From Euborellia annulipes (taxonomy: Eukaryota > Arthropoda > Insecta > Dermaptera > Anisolabididae), in contig JAKCPI010026167.1 of the NCBI GenBank assembly GCA_023213315.1, positions 1 to 64,000 of the forward strand: a stretch of 64,000 bases of DNA, in the 5' to 3' direction. The position numbers and the translations under genes were made by a program. The number at the start of each line of letters is the position of its first letter. Position 1 is the first letter of the stretch. Below, piece by piece: positions 1-10,509 of this stretch. The notes under the pieces were generated by a model, which was given only the letters and a program-made list of their open reading frames with translations, was not told where the DNA came from and searched no databases.

Positions 1-448
1 TTTTATATTCATTTATAAATTACACTGAGACGGTGTAAAAACCTTTGATGTATTTTATTTATATTTTTTATTTGTGCAGCACAAAAATTGGGATTTATTC
101 CTGTCGTGCGGTCAATTTGTGTTAATATTAAATTAAAAAAAAAAAAATATATATAAGTATAATACGATTTAGTTTTAACCATGGTAGTTTTATTTAGTAA
201 CAATATGTTTATACAGGTCTTTTGCGTTCTAGGTAAGATTTTTTAAAATTATTCAAGAAACAATGGCTTAAAATAAGTTGCCGACCCTTGATCTATATGA
301 TGCAGAAAAAATTCTAAACTTTGGGGGACTGTCCAGGCGTGATTTAATTATTTTATTATATAAATTAATTAGCTTTGAAACAAGTTACTCAAACAAAGAG
401 TAACGTACGGACGAGCAAATTATAGATTTTTTGTGTTATGTTAATTAA
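1..448. other. A+T-rich spacer, no gene seen
   Basis: The only open frame here is 64 codons on the - strand, is rich in Phe, Ile, Lys and Asn, and looks like chance in A+T-rich DNA. No repeat family shared with the rest of the window was recognised. The last 11 bases, GTTCAAAAGAC, are the left copy of the target duplication of the SINE that follows. Confidence 0.5.
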
Positions 449-459
449 GTTCAAAAGAC

Positions 460-701
460 GCCCCCGGGTTTGGCGTAGTAAGTAGCGTGCCTACCTCCTA
501 TACCAAACGTCGCGGGTTCGGACCCAGGCAGTCCGATGATTTTATTTAAGCCATTTGGATACCAGATGGCTTAAATAGAAATGCCTGACCCCACAATAGA
601 TATTTTCTCTACAACAGTTATCGTCAAAGTCTTAAATGGCCTAAGTTGCCGAAAAGACTGCATGAACGTGTGTGTGAATGTGAGTGTGAATGAGAAAAAA
701 A
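460..701 (+). mobile_element. SINE S1 copy, tRNA-derived, with target duplication
   Basis: The head has a tRNA-like A-box region (GGCGTAGTAAGTAGCGTGCC) and a strong B box (GGGTTCGGACCC). It is followed by a palindromic body (TTAAGCCATTTGGATACC and its near-complement) and the family tail TGGCCTAAGTTGCCGAAAAG, then a (TG)-rich stretch and A-run. It is flanked by perfect 11-bp direct repeats GTTCAAAAGAC at 449-459 and 702-712, the mark of target-primed insertion. The copy is complete and has no coding capacity; it depends on a LINE for mobility, as SINEs do. Confidence 0.88.
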
Positions 702-712
702 GTTCAAAAGAC

Positions 713-1837
713 TACCTCACCTCCAAAATTAAATCTTTTTTGTTATTATTATAATTGATAATTGTTCTCCTCAATACTCCAACTATTATCGTACTTATTG
801 TATGTAATAAGAAATAAAAAAAAATTGTAAATCAATCTGCTTACTTGCAACATTTAATATAATTAAATTAGAAATAAAATAAAATCAATTATGTAGATAT
901 TTTTTTAATAAATTACATTTTTATAAATCTTGGTAATATAAAGAAATCTTTTGTCATTGAGTAGAAGAATGTTAACCTTAACAAGTTTTATTCAGTAACT
1001 AAACTGAGTGGGCCCTTTATTCTTCCCTTTATAAAAAGAAATGTCTGTTTTCCGATTGTAACAAGTTCCATTCAATTGAATAGAGAAGAGAGATAGAGAT
1101 AGAGAACCACTAACTTGGAATAGGCAATAGGGGATAGGGGATGCTCTCAATTGCTTTCCGCCAAGTTTTCTTGACGTACATACAACGTTTATATATCGGA
1201 CATTGAAAACGAAATTCCATCTCTGACATTTATCATTGTCAAACGAATTGAAGAGAAGGAAATTTGGAATTGCAAAATAACTAATCAATAAAAAGTGACA
1301 AAAAGAATAATGAGATTCGAGAAAAAAAAGAACATCTCAAATAGCTGTTGGATTGGGTGGTCGGCCACTAGAGGAATTCGATATTGCTGATTTAGACGTT
1401 GTTAATTGTGACTAGTCATCTTCAAGATGCTAAATAAACAATTCTATTTGAACGCTATTCTAAGCATATTTACCTCAGATCTCGGATAGCAGCTACTAAT
1501 GGACATCTATTTAGTTGATACGGGTTTGTGTCATCATTAATGAAAAGCCAAAGCAGAAATTTGAAGAAAACAAGCGTTGTGATATTATTAATCTTAAATG
1601 AGAGGGGGTAAGTCAACTAAAAAATAATGTCGACGAACATATCAGAACAAATACGAACAATCCACTGTTTGGTATAAATAAATAGAATTGTCTGTTTGGA
1701 TATCCTAGGCTGGAATAAATAAATTATACAACAAACTCCGATTGCTTTTTGACGAAGAAGATGTATGCTAATTGTAAGTTAAATTCTCGACATCTGAGGC
1801 CATTTAGACTCCTTCCCCTTTTTTCGATATTAATTGG
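713..1837. other. Unassigned A+T-rich spacer
   Basis: No repeat copy or gene could be supported. A 98-codon open frame on the - strand at 992-1288 lies in slightly less A+T-rich DNA. It has a Ser-Leu-rich stretch from a GAGAGATAGAGATAGAG tract, no recognisable domain and no convincing splice sites. A SINE tail remnant (CATCTGAGGCCATTTAGAC) lies near 1791-1810. Confidence 0.4.
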
Positions 1838-2150
1838 TACTCAGTACTTTTAGTACTTGAAAAAACTACTCAGCAAATATAATTACTTCCTTACTTTATT
1901 GAGGAGTCAAAAAAAAAAAGAAGATGGCCTAGACCAGTGGCCGAAACGTCAGCCTGGAACGGCAATAATAAAAGAAATAATTTTGGCTGCCTATGTCTTG
2001 AATTTTTTTTTTGACTCCTCAATTCCTTACTTTACTCAAAGTACTTTTAAATTTGATGTACTGGTACAGAAATTTACAGTACTTTAAAAAAATACTGCTA
2101 CTAGAGATATCCAGTACTTTTTCAAAAAGGTACTGGTACTGGATTCGAAA
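1838..2150. repeat. Element built from degenerate GTACT motifs
   Basis: Both sides of an inserted inverted-repeat element are made of irregularly repeated AGTACTTTT and GGTACTGG motifs, for example near 1840-1862 and 2040-2145. The period is loose, so this is not a clean microsatellite. It resembles the internal part of a non-autonomous DNA transposon, but no terminal repeat was defined. Confidence 0.4.
1899..2022. mobile_element. IRH element with hammerhead-like core and 12-bp target duplication
   Basis: The arms TTGAGGAGTC and GACTCCTCAA are inverted copies, and the element is bracketed by perfect 12-bp direct repeats TTCCTTACTTTA at 1887-1898 and 2023-2034. Inside, GAAGAT is followed by a GGCC/GGCC helix (1926-1929 with 1939-1942), then GAAAC and GTC. 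This is the same arrangement seen in other inverted-repeat elements of this window. A long, retro-type duplication together with a hammerhead-like motif suggests a Penelope-like terminal repeat; that classification is inference. Confidence 0.65.
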
Positions 2151-2805
2151 AAAAACTACTAAGTTTGTAACCATAAGGAATGTTTAGAAATATTTTTCTA
2201 AAAGCACTTCGTCGATGCACTTTTGATGCAACTCCTTGGCAGCAGATCTTGCTTCTTGTGATATAAGTTCCTCATATGTGGCAAAAATGTCTCGATGTAA
2301 TTTTATAATAATTTTTTTTTAAGTATTTCGGCATCTGAGGTCATATAGAATTTAAACGACAATTGTATTTATATACCGGTATTATTAACTATACATGTGA
2401 TACATGCCCATTTATTTATACCAGCTGGTGATAATTTTTTTTTTTTTTTAATTATAAAATAAAACTTGACATTAACCTTTTTAAAGCAAATTCCTGAAGC
2501 GTAAAGGTGGGAATCTATTTAGAATGAGTCATCATCGTTCGCGCAATTCATAAAAGAGTTTGGGAAAAAAAATGTCAAGCATTTTACAAAGGATCCTCCA
2601 AAGCACTTATCAACTTTCTTTTTCTGCAAATAAGATGGAATTCCCTCTTGAACTAATAATGAGGGTCAAGACGGAAGGTGAAATTAGCCTAAAAGCTAAA
2701 GTGAGATATATGATGATGTAATTTAATTAATATCTTTTTATTCTCCGCCTTCTAATAATATAAAAAAATATACTCTTTTTTTAAGTCTTTTCGGCATCTT
2801 AGGCT
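2151..2805. other. A+T-rich spacer with SINE-tail fragments
   Basis: Fragments of the S1/S2 tail (CGGCATCTGAGGTCATATAG near 2330 and TTCGGCATCTTAGGC near 2790) are the only recognisable features. No coding frame is supported. Confidence 0.4.
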
Positions 2806-2807
2806 GA

Positions 2808-2991
2808 ACGCACACCAAAAACGTTTTTGACTAATCGTGCTTAAAACTGTTTTTTATACGAGTTGGCAGTGAACAAAATGTTTTACTCTTTAACAAAACG
2901 TTTTGTCCGAAAATGTTTTTGCTCAATCGGTGTGCATTGGCGTTGAGGAAAATGTTTTGTCATTGAGCGTTTGGCTAAAACGGTGTGAGTT
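2808..2991. mobile_element. Small MITE with AAAACGTTTT motifs
   Basis: The left end (GAACGCACACCAAAAACG) and the inverted right end (CTAAAACGGTGTGAGTTG) form imperfect terminal inverted repeats. The interior repeats AAAACGTTTT and AAATGTTTT units. No target duplication could be fixed because the right flank is itself DHE sequence. The superfamily is unknown. Confidence 0.45.
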
Positions 2992-3281
2992 GGGTACTTT
3001 TTCACTTTTTTTTCGATTTTCTCGAAATTCATTTCAACAATTTTATTTAAAATTCAAAAATCAATTATTTTTTAGATGCTCTTTAAAATGTATATTCTCA
3101 TTTTGTCCTCAAAATTGTATGAAGCACACTTTACTCTTGTAATTCATAGGAAAGATAGAAGAAATGGTTCCCATGTTTATAAATTTTATATCTTGAATTC
3201 TATTATATCGGCGGAAATTAAATACTTATAGATCTCGACACAAAAAATCTGGTGTGCGACCAGTCACACCAGATTTTTTTT
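2992..3281 (+). mobile_element. DHE copy, 3' part
   Basis: This is a partial copy with the conserved body (AATTATTTTTTAGATGCTCT, TATATTCTCATTTTG, TTTACTCTTG) and a shortened right-end palindrome: AATCTGGTGTGCGACC meets GTCACACCAGATT almost directly, so most of the hairpin loop is missing. The left palindrome is absent. Confidence 0.75.
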
Positions 3282-3702
3282 AAATTGAAATTGAGATATG
3301 ATTGGTATTATATAGTAAAATGAAAGTAAGTAAATTTGAAACATTCTTGTTAAGCCAAAGAAATCTTTTTTTTACGGGACGACTTAGGAACGTTTTGACA
3401 GCAACTGCAGGCCTTTATCAGACATGTTAAAATACAATTAAATTAAAAATTTATCATATACAGGAACAAATAGAAAGAGAAATAGAAAGTAGAAAAAGGG
3501 TCTAAATAAACTCAGATGCCAAAAAAGAAACAAAATATCTTATAACTTTAACTAGGCTATTCATTTTTGTTTGGGCTAATGGAGTTAATACAATTGGAGA
3601 GATGTGGCTGTGAGATATCAGTAAGTCCTCCAAATCTCACTTACTAATGGAGTTAATTTTATCGTTAAATTACATAGGATCTCAAACCAGGTGATTTAAT
3701 TT

Positions 3703-3956
3703 AAGCTTCACACAGATTCCAAGTTTTGGCAGATGGATTTTCCAACTTATAAATAAGGAAAAATAAAATTTCTCTTATTATTTATTAAAAATTTATTGGC
3801 CAACTCGATGCGCAATCTAAGTTTCGTCCTATCCGACATCATCAGGGCCTGCAATCAATATAATTTCTCTTTAGCATATCATACACATATCATCACCACA
3901 CCTTATTTATAAGTTGGAAAATCCATCTGCCAAAACCAGGAATCTTTGTGAAGCTT
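3703..3956. mobile_element. IRH element, 56-bp arms around hammerhead-like motif
   Basis: Arms at 3703-3758 and 3901-3956 are near-perfect inverted copies (left arm begins AAGCTTCACACAGATTCC). Between them, on the - strand at 3821-3846, lies CCTGATGAT, a GTC/GAC helix and GAAAC. A second degraded motif on the - strand lies at about 3395-3425 upstream. It is probably a Penelope-like terminal repeat pair. Confidence 0.6.
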
Positions 3957-5440
3957 AAGTTAATTTTATCTATTTGATTACGTCTCTAGAAACCAGTGAA
4001 CCAAGAATTATATACTAGTAAGTGAAGGATAATTTTATATTTGTGGTTAAGAGAGAGAAGTGATGAAAAAAAAAGCTTTTTTAATGAAAAAGCTATGATG
4101 TAATATTTAGGCAGTAGTTTGGCAACTTTTGACTTCAATCCTTTTAGGAAGTAAATATAGGTCAATTTTCTAAATGCATTTTTCGTTATTTATTTATTTT
4201 TCTCTCTAATTCCTGGAATATTCTGACAGAGATGGATGAAACTTTGAATAATTATTATAGAGGAGGGGAGAGAGGAGAACTTGCTTGGCTATTTTATCTT
4301 TTTTTTTTTTTTTTGGAATGGGTGCATAAGGTCCGAAGACCTATCTCTCTTGCTGATTTTCTGTAAATATTCATCTATCAACTATAATATATATACAATC
4401 AACTATATTTCATTTAGAAGTAAGTTTACTATTTACTATTACTAGTTTAAATGAACTCGCGTCTAAGTGCCAAACTCAACTTCAATTTTAGCTGACAATG
4501 TGAGTAACTTCAAGAGAATTTCATTTTTCAATAGAAATTATCAAATCAAATTACTTTTATGATTGTCAAAATCACTCTTTTAAGGAGGAGGGGGAGGGAG
4601 GGAACTCATATTCAAAGACCCATCTCTCCTAAAAAAAATAATCTTCAAGAATATATATTTTTTTCCAAAAGATTCTCTCAAAGGTAAGGTTTTTTAAATT
4701 TTTTAATGTACTGTATATTGTCTGTAGTATAAATATTTCTTATTATAAATAATCTATATTATGCCAATAAAACCCGTTCACCTCAACAATAAAAATTGGG
4801 ATGTCTGCCATTTCTAAAACTCGTCATACATTAAAAAAAAATTTTCATATGTAAAATTGATGATTTGAGGGTTAAATACAGACGAAATTTCCTTTTATCA
4901 CATGTTATATTCAATATTATAGAGTTTTAAGGTTATTTATTTTTTAAAAATTTCGGGAGGGGGGTGGGGGGGGGGCTAGTTCACATAGAAACAAAGAATT
5001 TATAAAATAATCTTTTTTGTTAATTAGAAATATAAATAAATTATCAGGCTAGCAATTATTTCCTAGAGTTTTTATCTAAAATCTATCTAGTGTAATTTCC
5101 CATCTTAAATATTCCCACATTGTGAGAGAGATTCAACCAAAAACGGGCTAGTCTAACGTGTGACCTTAAGCAGAGAGAAAAAAAAAATTTTAAACGTCTT
5201 AGAATCTGAAGTCATTTAAAACCACGTTCTTATTTATTCGAATTAATTAGTAGTCAATATCATTTGAAGACATTACTCAGTGCGAGAAAATATCTTTTGG
5301 TTCTTTGAACAATAAACAAGAGGTTTACTTATGTACTAAGACCAAAGATTACAATTATGCCTTATAAATTATAAAAACGTCTCTGGACAATAGCACAGAA
5401 CTAATCAGTCTTCTTATCAAAGTTACTCTCTTAAAAAAAT
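3957..5440. other. A+T-rich spacer
   Basis: It holds homopolymer T and G runs (for example a G-rich stretch at 4957-4975) and no supported gene. No copies of the repeat families defined here were seen. It may contain old, unrecognisable transposons. Confidence 0.4.
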
Positions 5441-6330
5441 TTTACTTTCTCTTACATATACGAGTATATATATAGTGAGGAAGTCAAAAATTGAATGTCG
5501 AGATTTTGATGGATATATACGTTTTGAGATCCTCTTAATCCAAAAAAAGTGGTTTTCTCAACATGGTCTGTCTACATATGAACAAAATATCTCAAGAACG
5601 AAAAAAGCTAGAAGGTTGAAATTTTATATATAAGTAAGCCACCCCCCTGGCACGTGACACAAAGCTTTTTAACAAAATCGGCCAAAGAGTACTAGTACTT
5701 TATTAATGTACTTTTTCAGTATTTTTTCGACTTTCTCGAAATTCGCTATAAACAATTTTGATTAAAATTTAAAAATCAATTATTTTTTAGATAATCTTTA
5801 AAATGTATATTCTCATTTTGCCTTGAAAATGGTTGGAAGCACACTTTACTCTTGTACTTCATAGGAAAGATAGGAGAAATTCCCATGGTAACAGAATATA
5901 AATATTTTTATATGTTCACACTTTTTTCTCATTTACACTCACACTCACACACACATTCACACAGTCTTTTCGGCAACTCAGGCCATATAAGACTTTGACG
6001 ATATCCGTTATTGATTAATATACATATTGGGGGTCCAGGCATTCTTATTTAAGCCATTTGGTATCCAAATAGCTTAAATAAAATCATCGGACTGCCTGGG
6101 GTCCGAACCCGCGACTTTTGGTATACGAGGTAAGCACGCTAACACCGGTAACCCCTACACCAAGCCCCGAGGGCATTTTTCTATGTTCATAAATTTTATA
6201 TTTTTGAATTTTAATAATATATCGGCGGAAACTTAACATATATCGATACAAAAAATCTGGTGTGACAAGCACAGAACATAACTTTGTCTTATCAAAGTAA
6301 GAGAAAGTTGTGTGCTGTGCGATCAGTCAC
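5441..6330 (+). mobile_element. DHE copy interrupted by a SINE
   Basis: This copy is nearly full length, from the left TTTACTTTCTCTTAC end to the right hairpin ending in GATCAGTCAC. The body includes TCGAGATTTTGATGG, a shortened GTCTGTCTACA stretch, ATCTCAAGAACGAAAA and TTTTACTCTTGTACTTC-like blocks. An S1 SINE is inserted at 5919-6174. No long open frame is present, so this is a non-autonomous element. Confidence 0.8.
5919..6174 (-). mobile_element. SINE S1 copy inside DHE, with 15-bp duplication
   Basis: It reads on the - strand: GCCCTCGGGGCTTGGTGTAG head, B box GGGTTCGGACCCC, palindromic body, GCCGAAAAGACTGTGTGAAT tail and a (TG)-rich end. Direct repeats ATTTTTATATGTTCA (5904-5918) and ATTTTTCTATGTTCA (6175-6189) differ at one base. 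It inserted after the DHE copy it interrupts. Confidence 0.88.
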
Positions 6331-6589
6331 TTTACTTATTTTTACTGGGTATAAAAATCTCATTATAACAAAAAACTATTTTCTTGAGTTTTAAGAGAGA
6401 AGAATAGAAATGTATTTTTAAAAGAGTAGGTGAGATCACATCTGTTTTTAAAATAATTAGACGAATTTCGGATGATTTTTCTAAAAAAAAACTTTCATGA
6501 AAAAAAATATTTTATTCTTAAAGGAATAATATAATGCTTTATAAATACATTTAAGGGGCGATATTATCCATAAACCTTATAAATAAATT

Positions 6590-6952
6590 AATTATAAATT
6601 GTCTGGGTGGTTGTTTGTGTATTAGTGAGGGAATTAAGGCCAGGCCAGTGGGCTTGAATGTGCGAACTTGGAACGACAAGGTAAGAATCGTGCATGTGTG
6701 TGTATGTGTTTCACGTTGAACGCTCAGCACGTGGAATATCCTTTTTACGAGAGGAATGCGTGTTGATTTGAACGGGGTCACCCGCAGGTGCTTGCTCTTA
6801 CTTCCTTCGCTTAAGAGAGAAAGAAAACGGCACAGCACACAGCACAGCAGACGCACACATGCCGGCCTAGACCGTGAGTCAAGAGCAAATATCCCTCTTG
6901 CCTCACATCTCGTACTCTTATCCAATCAATTGAGTATTTTTTCATTGCCAAG
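6590..6952 (+). other. GC-richer unique island, candidate non-coding first exon or promoter
   Basis: This block is clearly less A+T-rich than its surroundings and is not shared with other parts of the window. It contains an E-box-type CACGTG near 6729 and two good + strand splice donors, GACAAG|GTAAGA at 6680/6681 and GCCAAG|GTAATA at 6952/6953. Open frames of 124 codons (-) and 66 codons (+) overlap here but show no known domain. It could be a 5' exon of a transcript whose other exons are not recognised, or a regulatory island. Confidence 0.3.
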
Positions 6953-6960
6953 GTAATATT

Positions 6961-7358
6961 TGCTAATCAAGTTAAATGTGGTTTGTTTATAGTATAAATA
7001 TTATGCAAGTATAATTTAATATTTAATACATAGGCAAATCATTTTTAATTTGATCATCAATATTTTTTAAATATGGTAATTTTAATGAATGAGGTTTTCA
7101 TATATACAAAGGATCATAGTATTAGAAGTACCATGACTTATCCAAAATGAGTTTTGAAGTAATTATAAAAAATAAAAAGTGAAAAATGGACCAACTAGTC
7201 TCGATTTCCATACAGAGGCGTCATTTCAAGTTTTGCTTAGGCGGGTCAAAAAAAATTATTTATTTTTTCTCATCCCACCTCCTTAGGGGACCTAAATTTG
7301 CACTAACTATACATTTTGAATTCTTCATCAATAATATTAAAATTATAGAGTTATTATA
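6961..7358. other. A+T-rich spacer
   Basis: Nothing recognisable beyond homopolymer tracts; no supported gene. Confidence 0.4.
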
Positions 7359-7532
7359 ATATTTTAATTAGAAGAAAGGAACAGCAGAACAGCAGTCAGG
7401 TGAAATAAAAAAGTTTTATATTTTGTTGCCGATGAGGATGAGAGCGACTAGCACTCGAAACGTCAATAACAAAATATAAAGGTTTTTTTTTATTTCAACT
7501 GGCTGCTGTTCCTTTCTTCTAATTAAATATCT
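7359..7532. mobile_element. IRH element with GAG/CTC hammerhead-like core
   Basis: Inverted arms (TTAATTAGAAGAAAGGAACA left, complementary TCTTCTAATTAA right) flank a central + strand motif at 7431-7464: GATGAGGAT, then GAG...CTC helix with two inner G-C pairs, then GAAACGTC. The arms also pair across AACAGCAG/CTGCTGTT and ATATTTTGTT-type blocks. Confidence 0.6.
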
Positions 7533-7694
7533 ACAACCATTCAACATAAGAAATTTTAAAATATTTTAATTTTATTCATTTTTAAAAGTTTGTTATTAAA
7601 AAAAAAATCTATTTTTTTTATGAACAAAAAAAATTCCAGCAAACAACTATTTCCATCAAAATGTTGACATCGCATTTTTTTTTTTAATTTGTAT

Positions 7695-7775
7695 AATATC
7701 TTTTTCGGCATCTGAGGCCATTTAGACCCCGTCCCTATTTATTTCAATTGATTGGTAGCCAATTCAATAAAAATA
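7695..7775 (-). mobile_element. SINE tail remnant
   Basis: TTCGGCATCTGAGGCCATTT followed by AGACCCCGTCCCTATTTATT reads, on the - strand, as the 3' domain also found at the end of the S2 SINE copies. The tRNA-like head is missing, as in a 5'-truncated insertion. Confidence 0.6.
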
Positions 7776-8994
7776 AAACCAGAAGCTAAAACTCTACCTC
7801 TGAGCCATTCAATAGGTCAATTTTTGACATGGATGCAATACTTTCTCTTTATATTATATATAGGAAAAAAAAGTAAAATTTAATAGAGTTATAAGAACAA
7901 TAATATTTTTTTAGCTAAGCTTATATTATGAATCCATCCATTTAGAATATATCAAATATTTTATATTTTGTATAAAAATGAAATTTTTTAATTGAATTCA
8001 TGAGAAAAAAAAAATTTATTAAAGTTTGTTCCATAATATAAAACAAAAGTTCATTTCATTAGTGAATTTATTCTTGAGTTAGCAAGATTAAAATAAAATA
8101 AAATGACATTCGTGAAATAAATAAAAAAAATTTAACCAAAGGTGAAATTATGAAACAATAAATAGAGAGTTTTCAACAATTATTTATTAGTGAAATATTG
8201 CATTTAAAATTTATTATCGCAGATATTTTGTTAAAACATTATCCAAAAAATGATTTATTATCCATTAAAAAGATCTCTTTGGAATGTTTGACCACATATT
8301 AAACAAAAATATAAAAATAGAACATCTCTCTCTCTCTCTCTCTCTCTCTCCAGAGCAGTCGTTGAGATTAGCATTTTAATTTCGAAATATATTCAATGTT
8401 TTATTGTTCCTATTATTTTGAAGTTAAGGTGCGTCAATAATGAGGTCTACCCGCTAGGTGATCTGATTTTAAAAGTGTCATTGAAAAATAGGAATCATTA
8501 AATAAATCATCTAATGAATAAAATTTTATGTGAATGTAATTTCGAGTTCGGTTTTATTTTTGTTGTTATTAAATTTCAGAATCAAATGTCCCTGGATCAT
8601 AGATATCGTTAAAAATATACACATAAGTTTAAACTCCTGGTATATGGCCGAAAAGGAGTCAGAATTAAATTTTAAATTTGAAAAATTTTAAATATATAGT
8701 TCGTCAAAAATATGCAAATTAAAGCCTCAAGAGAAATAAGTTTTGAAAATAATTAAGTCATTACTATATTTCATCTCATAGGTCCTGCGTAAAATTTCGT
8801 CTTGATAAGATATTTTGCAATTTTGGTATCTTCAAATGGCATCTCTCTTAACACTTGGGATTCTTGGGTAGATTTAATGGCCGGCCGTTTCTGGGAACAA
8901 TTTTAGGGAGAAGAGAGATCGATTTAACAACTTCAGCAACAGTTTATGCGCCGTGACTGTGTCTAAGTTTAGACAAACTAAGGATTAGTAATCT
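7776..8994. other. A+T-rich spacer with a (TC)n microsatellite
   Basis: A (TC)13 tract lies at about 8325-8350. The remainder is A+T-rich with no supported gene or repeat copy. Confidence 0.45.
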
Positions 8995-9385
8995 GATCCG
9001 CAGATCCGGACGATCGTTTCTGCAAAAGGAATAGCAATTCGATCCGCTAATCCGATCCGGTTTAGAAAAAGGATCGCTGTTCAGATCCTCAAATCCAAAT
9101 CCGGGATCCGAAAATCCGATCCAGGCTTGGTTTTTAGAGGTTTGGATGAATCAAAAGAATAATCGCTAAAATGTAAAAACTTTTAAAACCTTCGAAAAGG
9201 ATCACAAAAATTCAGGATTGATAATATTTTGAACAAGATTAGTGATACCATTCTAGACCCAGAGAGCAAAAATGATTTCGATCCAGATCCAAGATTCTCT
9301 CCAAAAAAGAATTTCGATCTAGATCCAAAAATTCTGGATCAGATAGGATTTAAATCCAAAAGGTACGCGATCCCACATAAATAAA
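8990..9385. repeat. Degenerate GATCCGAATCC repeat region
   Basis: Irregularly spaced GATCCG, AATCCG, CAGATCC and their complements recur throughout, giving a loose minisatellite about 380 bp long. A related region lies at 52890-53240. This pattern is typical of the interior of some non-autonomous DNA transposons, but I could not define termini. Confidence 0.5.
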
Positions 9386-9395
9386 TTCACAAAAA

Positions 9396-9396
9396 A

Positions 9397-9427
<31 letters not shown>

Positions 9428-9428
9428 A
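9396..9428. repeat. (AATA)n microsatellite
   Basis: About eight tandem AAAT/ATAA units immediately downstream of the GATCC-rich region. Confidence 0.9.
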
Positions 9429-9990
9429 AAAAGGTTTTCGGAGAGTGATAGTCTTCTTCGTGTATCACTCACTGTCTGATTAGAATCTCGACATTAATTG
9501 GATCTCCTTTTAGGAAAAATTAATGGAATCATTTAACTTGCGTTATTCTGGTAAAAATTCAATATTAAGCTATTACCAAGTGGATAAATAAATTTAGCGA
9601 AAAAATCCTTCTACGCTGTCATGTAATCATGATTTGACAAGTCACTCCAAGCGCCTTCCTCTTCTTTCATCTTTCTTATTATATTTTTTATTGGTGATAC
9701 AATTTGAAAATGAGATGAATGGCAACAAGTTTTTATTTATAACTTGTTATAGCAGTCACTTTCTCATTCTCTCATCTTTTGCATAACTTTGTTTAAAAAA
9801 AAAAATAACACTGAAATATTGACCCATAAAGTGATAAAATATAGTAAGAAAAATTTATTTATTGATCAAAATATAAAAACTAGGTAACATTCATTCAGTA
9901 AATGTGAATTGAGTTCGTGATCATAAAATACTCAATAGTGAGGAATGGCGGAGGCGACTTGTTTTCCTCTTACCTGATTAAACAATCATT
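9429..9990. other. A+T-rich spacer
   Basis: No gene or repeat copy recognised. The end of the stretch abuts the left duplication (CAACCCAACTC, 9991-10001) of the long SINE that follows. Confidence 0.45.
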
Positions 9991-10001
9991 CAACCCAACT
10001 C

Positions 10002-10498
10002 GGGGGCTCGCTGGTGTAGCGGGCTAGGGTGTCGGCTTCTACAAAGAAGATCCGTGTTCAAATCCTGGGCTTGCGGGATTTTTTCATTAAATAAAAATAT
10101 TTATATTAATGTAAACAAATCCTCAAGCAGCCACTGGAATGGAATATTGGATCTCACCACAATAGCTCCCAGGCAACTCTACGAGGAGAAGGAGTTGCTG
10201 TGACATTCCGTCCTGTGGAAGGGACGTAAAGAAGGTTCCCTCTCAGTGATGCATTCTTCGAAAGGAGTAGGCTACACGCCGGTGCTGAGGGAATCCCTTC
10301 TCAACTAGGACATCCTCCATAGCATAGAAAATGTTGGATAAAAGGAGCCGGTTGGAACCAGAAATAAGGAAACTTCACGGGATGCCGGTAGATGGCTACG
10401 GCCAGAGACGGGTTGGGTTTGAGGTGTGTGTCTTCGTGCACGAAAGTACCTCGGGTAAATAAACGGGGAACCCGATAGGAATTTCAAATAATAATAAT
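10002..10498 (+). mobile_element. SINE S3, long tRNA-derived SINE with (AAT)n end
   Basis: The head carries an A-box-like TGGTGTAGCGGGCTAGGG and a B box GTGTTCAAATCC. It is followed by a GC-balanced body of about 400 bp and a short (AAT)n tail. The whole unit lies between 11-bp direct repeats CAACCCAACTC (9991-10001) and CATCCCAACTC (10499-10509), which differ at one base. At 497 bp it is long for a SINE. The 60-codon frame on the - strand inside the body is not a gene. It is the only copy in the window. Confidence 0.8.
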
Positions 10499-10509
10499 CA
10501 TCCCAACTC

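Noticed and set aside
992..1288. 98-codon - strand frame
   Set aside because: No domain, no splice context, and a low-complexity Ser-Leu segment from a purine repeat; kept only as a note.
6551..6925. 124-codon - strand frame with several Cys and Arg
   Set aside because: No recognisable domain, and the length is compatible with chance in a GC-richer island; the overlapping + strand splice donors are the more credible signal.
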